From NCBI GenBank assembly GCA_003663415.1, contig QMZY01000048.1, forward strand, positions 1 to 6,542: a stretch of 6,542 nucleotides of DNA, read 5' to 3'. Source of the stretch: Candidatus Aenigmatarchaeota archaeon (GTDB lineage Archaea > Aenigmatarchaeota > Aenigmatarchaeia > QMZP01). Below, one piece after another: positions 1-5,495 of this stretch (position 1 is its first letter; each line of letters starts with the position of its first letter). Under the pieces are notes generated by a model. That model was not told the DNA's origin and ran no database searches. It saw only the letters and a program-made list of their open reading frames with translations. Both the position numbers and the translations under genes were made by a program.

Positions 1-82
1 TGTTTTGTTCGCATGAAACAGAGAGTTTGTGGCTAATTTGTCGTTTGCTGTGCTTTATCTGCAAAACCAAGCCACCAAAAGA

Positions 83-90
83 TTTTTAAA
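83..90 (+). promoter_or_regulatory. TATA-like box of the metallophosphoesterase gene
   Basis: TTTTTAAA is preceded by the purine-rich ACCAAAAGA, a possible TFB recognition element. Its centre is about 26 bases before the ATG at 113, which puts transcription initiation at or next to the start codon. This supports both the chosen start and a leaderless message. Inferred by eye; the surroundings are AT-rich, so chance matches are possible. Confidence 0.5.
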
Positions 91-112
91 TCATTTTATT
101 AATTTGGCTTCT

Positions 113-796
113 ATGAAAATACTAATTTTTGCAGACATTCATGGAGAGTTTGAAAAAGCCTCAAAAATACTAAATACCGTGAAAACAGAAGGCATAGATC
201 TCATTATATCTCCGGGCGATTTCACAGACATGTTCAGCATACCTGAAGGCTTTTCTCAAATAGACATAGCAGATATGGTTTTGCAGAAAATATTATCATT
301 AGGCGTTCCTGTTTTTTGCGTTCCGGGCAACCATGACCCTTACGATGTTATAGATTTATTTAATGAATACGGTGTAAACCTTCACGCCAAAATCAGAACC
401 TTCAAAGGCATAAAGTTTGTTGGCTGGGGCGGAGCTGAAACCCCGTTCAACACGCTTTTTGAACCAACAGAACAGGAAACAAAAGAGGAGCTAAGCAAAC
501 TTGAACCAAAAATCAAAAACCAAGATTTTATTTTAGTTACCCACAACCCACCCTTCAATACAAACCTTGACAGGGCGATGTCAGGTCAGCACGTGGGTTC
601 AAAAACAATAAGAGAGTTTATAGAAAAAAACAAGCCAAGGCTTGCTGTTTCAGCGCACATACATGAATCAAGAGGCGAAGATAAAATAGGAGAAAGTGTT
701 TTGTTTTACCCCGGGGCAATGTTTGAAGGTTATTACGGTATTGTTGATATTAAAGAAAACAAAATAAAATGTGAAATCAAAAAACTAGAAGTTTAA
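113..796 (+). CDS. Metallophosphoesterase, Icc/YfcE-like (calcineurin-like fold)
   Basis: Predicted cytosolic phosphoesterase of 227 residues using a two-metal centre; the substrate cannot be told from sequence. The family motifs occur in order: D8-I-H10 (ADIHGE), G35-D36, G72-N-H-D75, H144 in THNPP, and the last metal site A-H182-I-H184, where the usual GHxH has alanine for glycine. All expected metal ligands are present, so it should be active. No signal peptide or membrane segment is seen. The reading frame stays open back to a GTG at 29, but I choose the ATG at 113: it starts just before the first beta strand (MKILIFADIH), as in relatives, and a TATA-like box lies about 26 bases upstream. 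No ribosome binding site precedes it, consistent with a leaderless mRNA. Its 3' end overlaps the convergent regulator by 12 bases. It resembles archaeal phosphoesterases described as Icc-related. Family call is firm; biological role unknown. Confidence 0.9.
   Translation: MKILIFADIHGEFEKASKILNTVKTEGIDLIISPGDFTDMFSIPEGFSQIDIADMVLQKILSLGVPVFCVPGNHDPYDVIDLFNEYGVNLHAKIRTFKGIKFVGWGGAETPFNTLFEPTEQETKEELSKLEPKIKNQDFILVTHNPPFNTNLDRAMSGQHVGSKTIREFIEKNKPRLAVSAHIHESRGEDKIGESVLFYPGAMFEGYYGIVDIKENKIKCEIKKLEV
752..784 (-). terminator. T-rich tract after the XRE regulator stop codon
   Basis: Read on the minus strand, the regulator's TAG is followed at once by TTTTTT and then by further T-runs over about 33 bases. 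Archaeal RNA polymerase commonly terminates at such U-rich stretches without needing a hairpin. The tract lies inside the antisense phosphoesterase gene, where it encodes lysine- and asparagine-rich codons, so the base composition may simply reflect that protein. Confidence 0.4.
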
Positions 797-1516
797 ACCC
801 CTTTTTAAACTGTTAAGAACGTCTTCCACGCTTTCTAATTTACACAACGCCAGAGGTATGTTTTCAGTTTCAGCTATCCTTTTCGCAATCTCATCAACAA
901 TATCAATACCGTGCAAGACCACAAGACCGGGGTGAAGATTTGTTATTTTTATAGCAACCAAAGGCGCTCTCCCTCTGGAAATATTGGTAAATATTAAAGC
1001 TCTTTGTGTAGTTATACCGTAAAGTTTCACCAAGTCTGAAAAAGGCAGTTCTGTTACAGCTTTCACAGAATCTATAACAGTATATCCGTATATATCTCTA
1101 ATAACATCCGGCTTCACTATGAGAAAACTGCTTATAACATTACAGAACTCCTCAACAGAAACACCGCAAGGAAATTCCCTTATATCAAGAATAGCCTTTG
1201 AAAGATTTGGTTCAATGTTCTGCTCGCAAAAACTTTTTATAACCTTTCCACCCCTTTTTACATCAATGTTCAAAAGAGCGTTTACATATTTTTTTATCAT
1301 TTTTATTCCAGGAGACTGCCTCCTCCCAGATTCATAATCAGATATAACAGAGCTTGTTATTCCAAGAACCTTTGCAAGCGTTTTTTGTGATATTTTAAAT
1401 ATGATTCTCCACTTTTTCAGCACCTTTCCCGGCTGTTCGGACAAAACAATTTCGCCTATTATATCTTTTGCAAGCTTTTTTTTCGCAAGAGAAAATTCGT
1501 CAGTTACACTTTCCAT
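785..1516 (-). CDS. Archaeal XRE-family (HTH_3) transcriptional regulator with conserved C-terminal domain
   Basis: A 243-residue predicted DNA-binding regulator. Residues about 32-82 form a Cro/C1-type helix-turn-helix: WRIIFKISQKTLAKVLGI, then SSVISDYESGRR, which matches the usual recognition helix and the DYExGRR signature. Residues about 105-243 form a second domain containing RGRAPLVAIKITNLHPGLVV and an IAKRIAE..NIPLAL segment. I recognise this as the conserved half of an archaeal regulator family (COG1709-like, from memory); its ligand is unknown to me. The ATG at 1516 has no ribosome binding site but lies about 25 bases from a palindromic TATA box shared with divergent hjc, so binding there could regulate both genes. 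The last codons overlap the 3' end of the phosphoesterase gene, and the transcript then runs into a T-rich stretch. Target genes cannot be inferred. DNA-binding call is firm. Confidence 0.88.
   Translation of the reverse strand: MESVTDEFSLAKKKLAKDIIGEIVLSEQPGKVLKKWRIIFKISQKTLAKVLGITSSVISDYESGRRQSPGIKMIKKYVNALLNIDVKRGGKVIKSFCEQNIEPNLSKAILDIREFPCGVSVEEFCNVISSFLIVKPDVIRDIYGYTVIDSVKAVTELPFSDLVKLYGITTQRALIFTNISRGRAPLVAIKITNLHPGLVVLHGIDIVDEIAKRIAETENIPLALCKLESVEDVLNSLKRGLNF
791..810. repeat. Inverted repeat at the convergent gene ends
   Basis: GTTTAAA (791-797) and TTTAAAC (804-810) are exact reverse complements around a six-base loop (CCCCTT). The repeat covers the phosphoesterase stop codon (794-796) and the last codons of the regulator on the other strand. 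A run of five T (802-806) lies in its second half on the plus strand. It could help end the plus-strand transcript; the AT-only stem is weak, so a terminator role is only tentative. Confidence 0.35.
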
Positions 1517-1524
1517 ATACGATG

Positions 1525-1535
1525 ATTAACTTAAT
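1525..1535. promoter_or_regulatory. 11-base palindrome, candidate operator between regulator start and TATA box
   Basis: ATTAA-C-TTAAT is a perfect dyad with one central base. It sits between the TATA box and the regulator start codon, where a bound protein would block initiation of the regulator gene and perhaps of hjc. XRE dimers bind such short dyads, so autoregulation by the adjacent regulator is a reasonable guess. In such AT-rich DNA an 11-base dyad can occur by chance. Confidence 0.3.
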
Positions 1536-1537
1536 TG

Positions 1538-1545
1538 TTTATAAA
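1538..1545. promoter_or_regulatory. Perfectly palindromic TATA box shared by the XRE regulator and hjc
   Basis: TTTATAAA reads the same on both strands. Its centre (1541.5) lies 24.5 bases from the hjc ATG at 1566 and 25.5 bases from the regulator ATG at 1516. Neither gene has a ribosome binding site, so both are expected to be leaderless with initiation at about those distances. No other good TATA candidate sits at the right distance for either gene. TBP itself binds with little polarity; TFB contact with flanking DNA normally sets direction, so one box could serve both. Confidence 0.55.
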
Positions 1546-1565
1546 ATTTGATAACAATAATTATT

Positions 1566-1931
1566 ATGGTTAAACTTTACAGAAAAGGATTTAGAGCAGA
1601 AAGAGACCTGCTGCGCATATTATCAACCAGAGGCTACTCTTGCGCTCGTTCTGCCTCAAGCGGTAGTTTTTTAACACCGGTTGATATTGTTGCAATAAAA
1701 CAGGGAAAGGTTTTATGCTTTGAAATAAAATCCTGGAAAAAAAAGCCCAGACCCAAATCAAAACAATTAGAAAGGCTGCTTAAATGGTCTGAAAACGCAG
1801 GAGCACTTGCGTTTATAGGCTGGTACAACAAAAACACATGGTCATTTTTGCCAGTGAAAAACGCTCTTGAAAGAGAATATGAAGATGAGAACTGGATATC
1901 ATTAGAAGAGTTTCTAAGAATTTTTGTTTAA
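1566..1931 (+). CDS. hjc: Holliday junction resolvase, archaeal Hjc type
   Basis: Hjc is a homodimeric, Mg2+-dependent nuclease that cuts four-way DNA junctions during recombination and fork repair. The 121-residue product has the usual family length. The nuclease core is visible: Y-R-K-G-F-R-A-E12-R-D at the N-terminus, R28-S-A-S-S-G, catalytic D40 in PVDIVAI, and E53-I-K55 in CFEIKSWK, which together give the E...D...ExK site of this fold; Q67 follows in a basic stretch rich in lysine (57-66). A TTG at 1548 would add six residues, but the ATG at 1566 gives the normal N-terminus and fits the TATA spacing; there is no ribosome binding site. It is transcribed divergently from the XRE regulator and ends one base from the convergent winged-helix gene. 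Other restriction-like endonucleases share the core, but the N-terminal signature and length favour Hjc. Confidence 0.9.
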   Translation: MVKLYRKGFRAERDLLRILSTRGYSCARSASSGSFLTPVDIVAIKQGKVLCFEIKSWKKKPRPKSKQLERLLKWSENAGALAFIGWYNKNTWSFLPVKNALEREYEDENWISLEEFLRIFV

Positions 1932-1932
1932 C

Positions 1933-2229
1933 TCAAATCCTTATGTTCAATCCTCTCAGAATCTGCTCTTCTGTTATGTCAGGTTTGCTAAGCCTGACAA
2001 GCTTTATTTTCAATCCAATATCTTCCAGCTCTTCCAAAACAGTGCTTTCAACAAAATGCGACATCCATATATCCACTGTCCTTGAAACAGTCCATTTATG
2101 CAGGCCAGACTCTCTTGCAATCTCACTCACGGTTAGTGCTCCCCTTCCCTCATCCTCAGCCTTCTTAAGAACGCGAAATATCTTTAACACATTGCTTATG
2201 GTTTTTCTGTAAAAAACAGAGGAATTCAT
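1933..2229 (-). CDS. Small winged-helix DNA-binding protein, hypothetical regulator
   Basis: A 98-residue protein that I do not recognise as a named gene. Residues 33-55 read as a helix-turn-helix: TVSEIARE, turn SGLH, then KWTVSRTVDIW as recognition helix. An N-terminal helix (residues 9-25) precedes it, and residues 66-82 alternate hydrophobic and charged residues, as the wing of a winged helix would. There is no ligand domain, so it probably binds DNA as a small dimer. The ATG at 2229 has no ribosome binding site; a TATA box overlapping the upstream aminotransferase stop codon sits about 27 bases away. A 6-base dyad lies between TATA box and start, a plausible site for autorepression. Its 3' end is one base from that of hjc. 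Regulatory targets are unknown. Confidence 0.75.
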   Translation of the reverse strand: MNSSVFYRKTISNVLKIFRVLKKAEDEGRGALTVSEIARESGLHKWTVSRTVDIWMSHFVESTVLEELEDIGLKIKLVRLSKPDITEEQILRGLNIRI

Positions 2230-2237
2230 AACATAAT

Positions 2238-2254
2238 ATTTGATGGGGTCAAAT
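2238..2254. repeat. Inverted repeat between the TATA box and start of the winged-helix gene
   Basis: ATTTGA (2238-2243) and TCAAAT (2249-2254) are exact reverse complements around a five-base loop, TGGGG on the plus strand. The repeat sits just after the aminotransferase stop codon and just before the expected start site of the winged-helix mRNA, overlapping the TATA box by two bases. It could be an operator for the small regulator or a hairpin at the aminotransferase mRNA end. No U-tract follows it, which favours the operator reading. Confidence 0.4.
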
Positions 2255-2260
2255 TTATAT
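2253..2260 (-). promoter_or_regulatory. TATA box of the winged-helix gene, overlapping the aminotransferase stop codon
   Basis: On the minus strand this reads ATATAAAT, centred about 27.5 bases before the ATG at 2229. The TAA stop codon of the upstream aminotransferase (2255-2257) lies inside the box. The small gene can therefore be transcribed on its own although it follows the aminotransferase on the same strand with a short gap. Confidence 0.5.
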
Positions 2261-3427
2261 GTTAAATCCCTTTACCCACCTTTCAATCCTGTCCGCTGCC
2301 TCTTCAATCTTTTCATATGCTGTTGCGTATGAAAGCCTCACAAAACCTTCTCCGTTCCTCCCAAACTCTGTTCCAGGAACAACAGCCACCTTGGCTTCTT
2401 TCAAAAGTTTCTCAGCAAACTCATAGGAACTCAGACCAAAATCTTTTATGTTCGGAAAAACGTAAAAAGCACCTTCCGGTTTAACGCAGGAGAACCCGTC
2501 AATTTCATTAACCCTTTTAACAATCATTTTCCTTCTCCTGTCATATTCTTTTCTCATTTCTTCCACGCATTTCTGGTTACCGGAGAGGGCATGCAAACCG
2601 GCAATTTGCGAAATAGTGGGCGCGCATACTGAAGAAAAAATATGAAGCTTTTTCATACCGTTTATTACTTCTTTCGGGCCTGCCGCATATCCAAGCCTAA
2701 AACCAGGCATTGCATAGGATTTGGAGAACGACTGTAATGTTAAGACTCTGGAACCCATGCCATTCAAAGACCCTATAGATATGTGTTTGGCTTCGTCATA
2801 TACAAACTTCTCATATGCTTCATCTGAAATTATCAACAAATCATATTCCACGGCAAAATCTGCAATTTCCTCTAACGTTTTTCTGGAAAAAACCACACCT
2901 GTCGGGTTTCCGGGCGTGTTTATTATTATGGCTTTTGTTTTTTCGGGCAAAATTGTCCTCTCCAAATCCTCTTTTGCAATCTGAAACCCTTCTTCTTCCT
3001 TTAAATCCAGAATTAACGGCATTCCGTTCAAAATCTCTACGCAGGGCCTGTAGGCCAAAAAACCGGGGTCAGGTATTATCACACCGTCACCGGGGTCTGT
3101 AACACACATCAATGCAAGCATAATGGCTTCTGTTGAACCAGCGGTTACAACCACCTGCTCAGGCTCAACAGAAATTCCGTTCTCTTTCTCAAGTTTTTCC
3201 GTTATTTTTTCCTTTAAATCTGCTCTTCCGCTCACAGGCGAATAATGCGTGCAACCTTTGTCTAAAGCCTGTTTCGCGGCTTCTCTTATATGTTCCGGCG
3301 CAACAAAATCAGGCTCGCCTGGACCAAGAGAGATTATGTTTTTATCTTCTTTGGCTATTTTAAGCAGCTTCCCTATTGTGAGTTTTGGAAGTCTCTTCTC
3401 CCTCTCAGAAACAATTTCTCTTGGCAT
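2255..3427 (-). CDS. PLP-dependent class I aminotransferase (aspartate/aromatic type)
   Basis: Transfers an amino group between an amino acid and a 2-oxo acid using pyridoxal phosphate, in the cytosol as a homodimer. The 390 residues match the family's usual length, and all main active-site signatures are seen: SLGPGEPDF near residues 33-41 (substrate loop), TAGSTEA at 95-101 (phosphate binding), N174 in NTPGNPTG, D202 and Y205 in SDEAYE, the Schiff-base lysine K236 in SFSKSYAMPGFRLGY, and R364 in FVRLSYA for the substrate carboxylate. This is the archaeal fold-type I group that includes aspartate, aromatic and alanine-type enzymes; sequence alone does not settle the amino acid used. It is divergent from the acyl-CoA synthetase operon over only 32 bases. 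Aromatic aminotransferases can feed 2-oxo acid oxidation to acyl-CoAs, which ADP-forming synthetases then use, so a metabolic link is possible but not shown. Confidence 0.92.
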   Translation of the reverse strand: MPREIVSEREKRLPKLTIGKLLKIAKEDKNIISLGPGEPDFVAPEHIREAAKQALDKGCTHYSPVSGRADLKEKITEKLEKENGISVEPEQVVVTAGSTEAIMLALMCVTDPGDGVIIPDPGFLAYRPCVEILNGMPLILDLKEEEGFQIAKEDLERTILPEKTKAIIINTPGNPTGVVFSRKTLEEIADFAVEYDLLIISDEAYEKFVYDEAKHISIGSLNGMGSRVLTLQSFSKSYAMPGFRLGYAAGPKEVINGMKKLHIFSSVCAPTISQIAGLHALSGNQKCVEEMRKEYDRRRKMIVKRVNEIDGFSCVKPEGAFYVFPNIKDFGLSSYEFAEKLLKEAKVAVVPGTEFGRNGEGFVRLSYATAYEKIEEAADRIERWVKGFNI

Positions 3428-3428
3428 A

Positions 3429-3437
3429 TTTTATATT
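3429..3437 (+). promoter_or_regulatory. TATA-like box of the acyl-CoA synthetase operon
   Basis: TTTTATATT is centred about 27 bases before the ATG at 3460 and begins two bases from the start codon of the divergent aminotransferase. No ribosome binding site lies between it and the ATG, so a leaderless operon mRNA is expected. The internal operon gene pyrH, by contrast, has a strong ribosome binding site. Confidence 0.45.
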
Positions 3438-3450
3438 ATCTCCAATCATA

Positions 3451-3460
3451 ATAAATTATA
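3451..3460 (-). promoter_or_regulatory. TATA-like box of the aminotransferase gene
   Basis: Minus strand TATAATTTAT, centred about 27-29 bases before the aminotransferase ATG at 3427 and touching the start codon of the divergent gene at 3460. An SD-like GGAG also occurs on the minus strand at 3440-3443, but 12 bases before the ATG, rather far. If that site is used, transcription must start farther upstream, perhaps from AT-rich sequence near 3467-3476. Confidence 0.4.
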
Positions 3461-4821
3461 TGAGTCTTGAATATTTTTTCAACCCAAAAACAGTTGCTGT
3501 CATAGGAGCATCAAGAAATCCGAAAAAAATAGGTCATGTGATTTTCAGGAATTTTCTTGAAGGCAGTTTTAAAGGAAAGGTTTTTCCTGTAAACCCAAAC
3601 GCAAAAGAGATTTTCGGAATAAAGTGCTCTGCTAACATAAGAGACATAAAGGAAAAAATAGACCTTGCTGTCATATCTGTTCCAGCAAAGCTCGTTCCTG
3701 AAGTTCTTGAGGATTGTGGAAAGAAAAAAACAAAAGCAGTTATTATTATTTCAGGCGGATTCAAAGAGATAGGCAACATACACTTAGAAGATCAGGTTTG
3801 CAGAACAATTAAAAGATACAACCTTCGCGTTATTGGTCCAAACTGCATAGGTGTTTTTGACCCCTACTCGGGCGTTGATACATTTTTTCTGCCAAGGTAC
3901 AAGCTTGAAAGGCCCGCAAAGGGAGACATAGCCTTTATTTCACAGTCAGGCGCGCTTGGCTCTGTTGTTCTTGACTGGATGGCTATGAAAGGCTACAAAA
4001 TCTCAAGGTTTATATCCTATGGAAACGCTGTTGACGTGGATGAAGCAGATTTAATGGAATATCTTTCGAAGGACAAAGAAACAAAGGTCATATGCGCTTA
4101 TTTGGAGGGTGTAAAGGAAGGAAGAAAATTTTACAAAATAGCAAAAAAAGCGTCAAAGAAAAAGCCAGTTATTGTTTTAAAAGCAGGGAAAACACATGAA
4201 GGAACAAAAGCCGTCTCGTCCCACACAGGCTCGCTTGCGGGCTCTTCTCTTGTTTGCTCCTCTGTTTTCAAACAGGCAGGCATAATAGAGGCAGAAAGCC
4301 TTGAACAGCTGTTTGATTTCGCCCGCGTTTTCTCAAACCAGCCAAAACCCAAGGGCAAAAGAATCCAAATAATCACAGACGGCGGCGGTTTTGGTGTTTT
4401 GACAACAGACTGGATAATAAAAAACAAACTCTTGCTCGCCGCAATGACCGAAGAAACAAAACAGGAGCTTAAAAAAGCCTTTCCAGCGCATGTTGTAATA
4501 AAAAACCCGCTTGATTTAACAGGAGACGCAGACGCTGAAAGATATAAGACAGCGATAGAAGCATGCCTGAAAGATAAAAACATTGACATGATAGCTGTTA
4601 TAATTCTTTTCCAGATTCCAACCCTGACAGCAGAAATTGTCGATGTTGTTTCAGCTCTTTCAGAAAGAAAGAAAAAGCCAATAATTGTAATAGCCGCCGG
4701 CGGAAGATACACAGAAGTTCTAAAGAAAAGCTTGGAAGACTCAGGCGTTCCATGTTTTTCTTATCCGGAAAAAGCAGCGCAAGCCCTGAGGGCGTTATAT
4801 GAATATGGAGGTGGAAAGTGA
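3460..4821 (+). CDS. ADP-forming acetyl/acyl-CoA synthetase, alpha subunit
   Basis: Together with a beta subunit this enzyme converts acyl-CoA, ADP and phosphate to acid, CoA and ATP, the main substrate-level ATP step of peptide- and sugar-fermenting archaea. The 453-residue protein has a CoA-binding Rossmann domain (about 1-130; VAVIGASRNPKKIG, then VIGPNCIGVFDP at 124-135), two succinyl-CoA-ligase-like domains, SQSGALG at 161-167, and the phosphorylated histidine H255 in VSSHTGSLAGS. E216 in AYLEGVKEG is at a position conserved in the family. No ATP-grasp beta domain is fused and none follows, so the beta subunit must be encoded elsewhere. The frame extends upstream to 3385, overlapping the divergent aminotransferase; I choose the ATG at 3460 because MSLEYFFNPKTVAVIGAS is the normal family start and fits the TATA spacing. 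First gene of a four-gene operon. Acetyl, branched-chain or aryl specificity is not readable. Confidence 0.92.
   Translation: MSLEYFFNPKTVAVIGASRNPKKIGHVIFRNFLEGSFKGKVFPVNPNAKEIFGIKCSANIRDIKEKIDLAVISVPAKLVPEVLEDCGKKKTKAVIIISGGFKEIGNIHLEDQVCRTIKRYNLRVIGPNCIGVFDPYSGVDTFFLPRYKLERPAKGDIAFISQSGALGSVVLDWMAMKGYKISRFISYGNAVDVDEADLMEYLSKDKETKVICAYLEGVKEGRKFYKIAKKASKKKPVIVLKAGKTHEGTKAVSSHTGSLAGSSLVCSSVFKQAGIIEAESLEQLFDFARVFSNQPKPKGKRIQIITDGGGFGVLTTDWIIKNKLLLAAMTEETKQELKKAFPAHVVIKNPLDLTGDADAERYKTAIEACLKDKNIDMIAVIILFQIPTLTAEIVDVVSALSERKKKPIIVIAAGGRYTEVLKKSLEDSGVPCFSYPEKAAQALRALYEYGGGK
4807..4813 (+). promoter_or_regulatory. Strong Shine-Dalgarno site of pyrH
   Basis: GGAGGTG matches seven bases of the archaeal consensus GGAGGTGAT and ends four bases before the GTG at 4818, which fixes that codon as the start. 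The site is also coding: it forms the Gly-Gly part of the Tyr-Gly-Gly-Gly-Lys end of the acyl-CoA synthetase subunit. Confidence 0.8.
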
Positions 4822-5495
4822 AAAAACTTGTTATCTCTCTTGGCGGTTCTGTAATGGTTCCGGAAAAAATAGACGTTCCCTTTTTGTCAGGCTTCAGAAA
4901 ACTTTTAATAAAACACGCAAAAAAAGGCAAAAAATTCTTTATTATTGCAGGAGGAGGGAAAACGTGCAGAGACTACCAGAAAGCGGCAAAAGAAATAACA
5001 AAACTGACAAAAACAGACCTTGACTGGATAGGCATTCATGCAACAAGGTTCAATGCAGAGTTCTTAAAGCACATATTCAAAGGATATGCTTATGAAAAAA
5101 CAATAGAAAACCCAACGAAAAGGACTGTAACAAAAAAGAAAATAGTTATTGGCTGCGGATGGAAGCCGGGCTGCTCAACAGACAAAGACGCCGTTCTCAT
5201 AGCAAAAACACACAAAATCAAAACAATCCTAAACGTAACAAACATTGATTACATTTATGATAAAGACCCGGCCAAACACAGGAACGCAAAACCAATAAAA
5301 ACAACAGGATGGAAAGATTTTCTTTCTCTTATAGGGAATAAATGGGAGCCGGGAGCAAAATACCCCTTTGACCCTGTTGCGTCAAGGCTTGCGCAAAAAC
5401 TAAAATTAAGGGTTGTTGTTTTGAACGGAAAAAATCTTAAAAACCTTGACAATTTCCTTTCAGGAAAACCGTTTAAAGGAAGCGTGATAGAATGA
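4818..5495 (+). CDS. pyrH: UMP kinase, archaeal type
   Basis: Phosphorylates UMP to UDP with ATP in pyrimidine nucleotide synthesis; amino acid kinase fold. At 225 residues it has the short length typical of archaeal enzymes. Motifs in order: LVISLGGSVMVPEK (residues 4-17, phosphate loop), AGGGKTCRDY (44-53, nucleotide-binding glycine loop), DWIGIHATRFNA (69-80, UMP-site helix), GWKPGCSTDKDAVLIA (114-129), TNIDYIYDKDP (141-151, ATP-site strand and loop) and PFDPVASRLAQKL (183-195), ending in GSVIE. It starts with GTG, four bases after a near-perfect ribosome binding site, and overlaps the preceding stop codon by four bases (GTGA), so translation is probably coupled. Isopentenyl phosphate kinase and aspartate kinase share the fold, but the IGIHATRFNA segment and overall length fit UMP kinase. 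Confidence 0.92.
   Translation: MKKLVISLGGSVMVPEKIDVPFLSGFRKLLIKHAKKGKKFFIIAGGGKTCRDYQKAAKEITKLTKTDLDWIGIHATRFNAEFLKHIFKGYAYEKTIENPTKRTVTKKKIVIGCGWKPGCSTDKDAVLIAKTHKIKTILNVTNIDYIYDKDPAKHRNAKPIKTTGWKDFLSLIGNKWEPGAKYPFDPVASRLAQKLKLRVVVLNGKNLKNLDNFLSGKPFKGSVIE

Noticed and set aside
1..112. Possible tail of an upstream gene (plus-strand frame open to a TAA at 34-36, another open to a TAA at 87-89) or a divergent start on the minus strand
   Set aside because: The pieces are too short to recognise, and more than one frame is open by chance. I see no RNA gene fold here either. The only supported element is the TATA-like box at 83-90.
29..112. N-terminal extension of the phosphoesterase from a GTG at 29
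   Set aside because: The extra 28 residues precede the first strand of the fold, do not resemble the family and contain the likely promoter. The ATG at 113 fits better.
3385..3459. N-terminal extension of the acyl-CoA synthetase subunit
   Set aside because: It overlaps the divergent aminotransferase start and adds residues before the normal family N-terminus.
4131..4712. Long open frame (193 residues) on the minus strand inside the acyl-CoA synthetase gene
   Set aside because: It is the antisense of a strongly conserved coding region, is low in complexity with serine and phenylalanine runs, and has no recognisable motif.
4598..4930. Minus-strand open frame across the acyl-CoA synthetase/pyrH junction
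   Set aside because: It is antisense to two clear genes, has no motif and is phenylalanine- and leucine-rich as expected for the complement of A-rich coding sequence.
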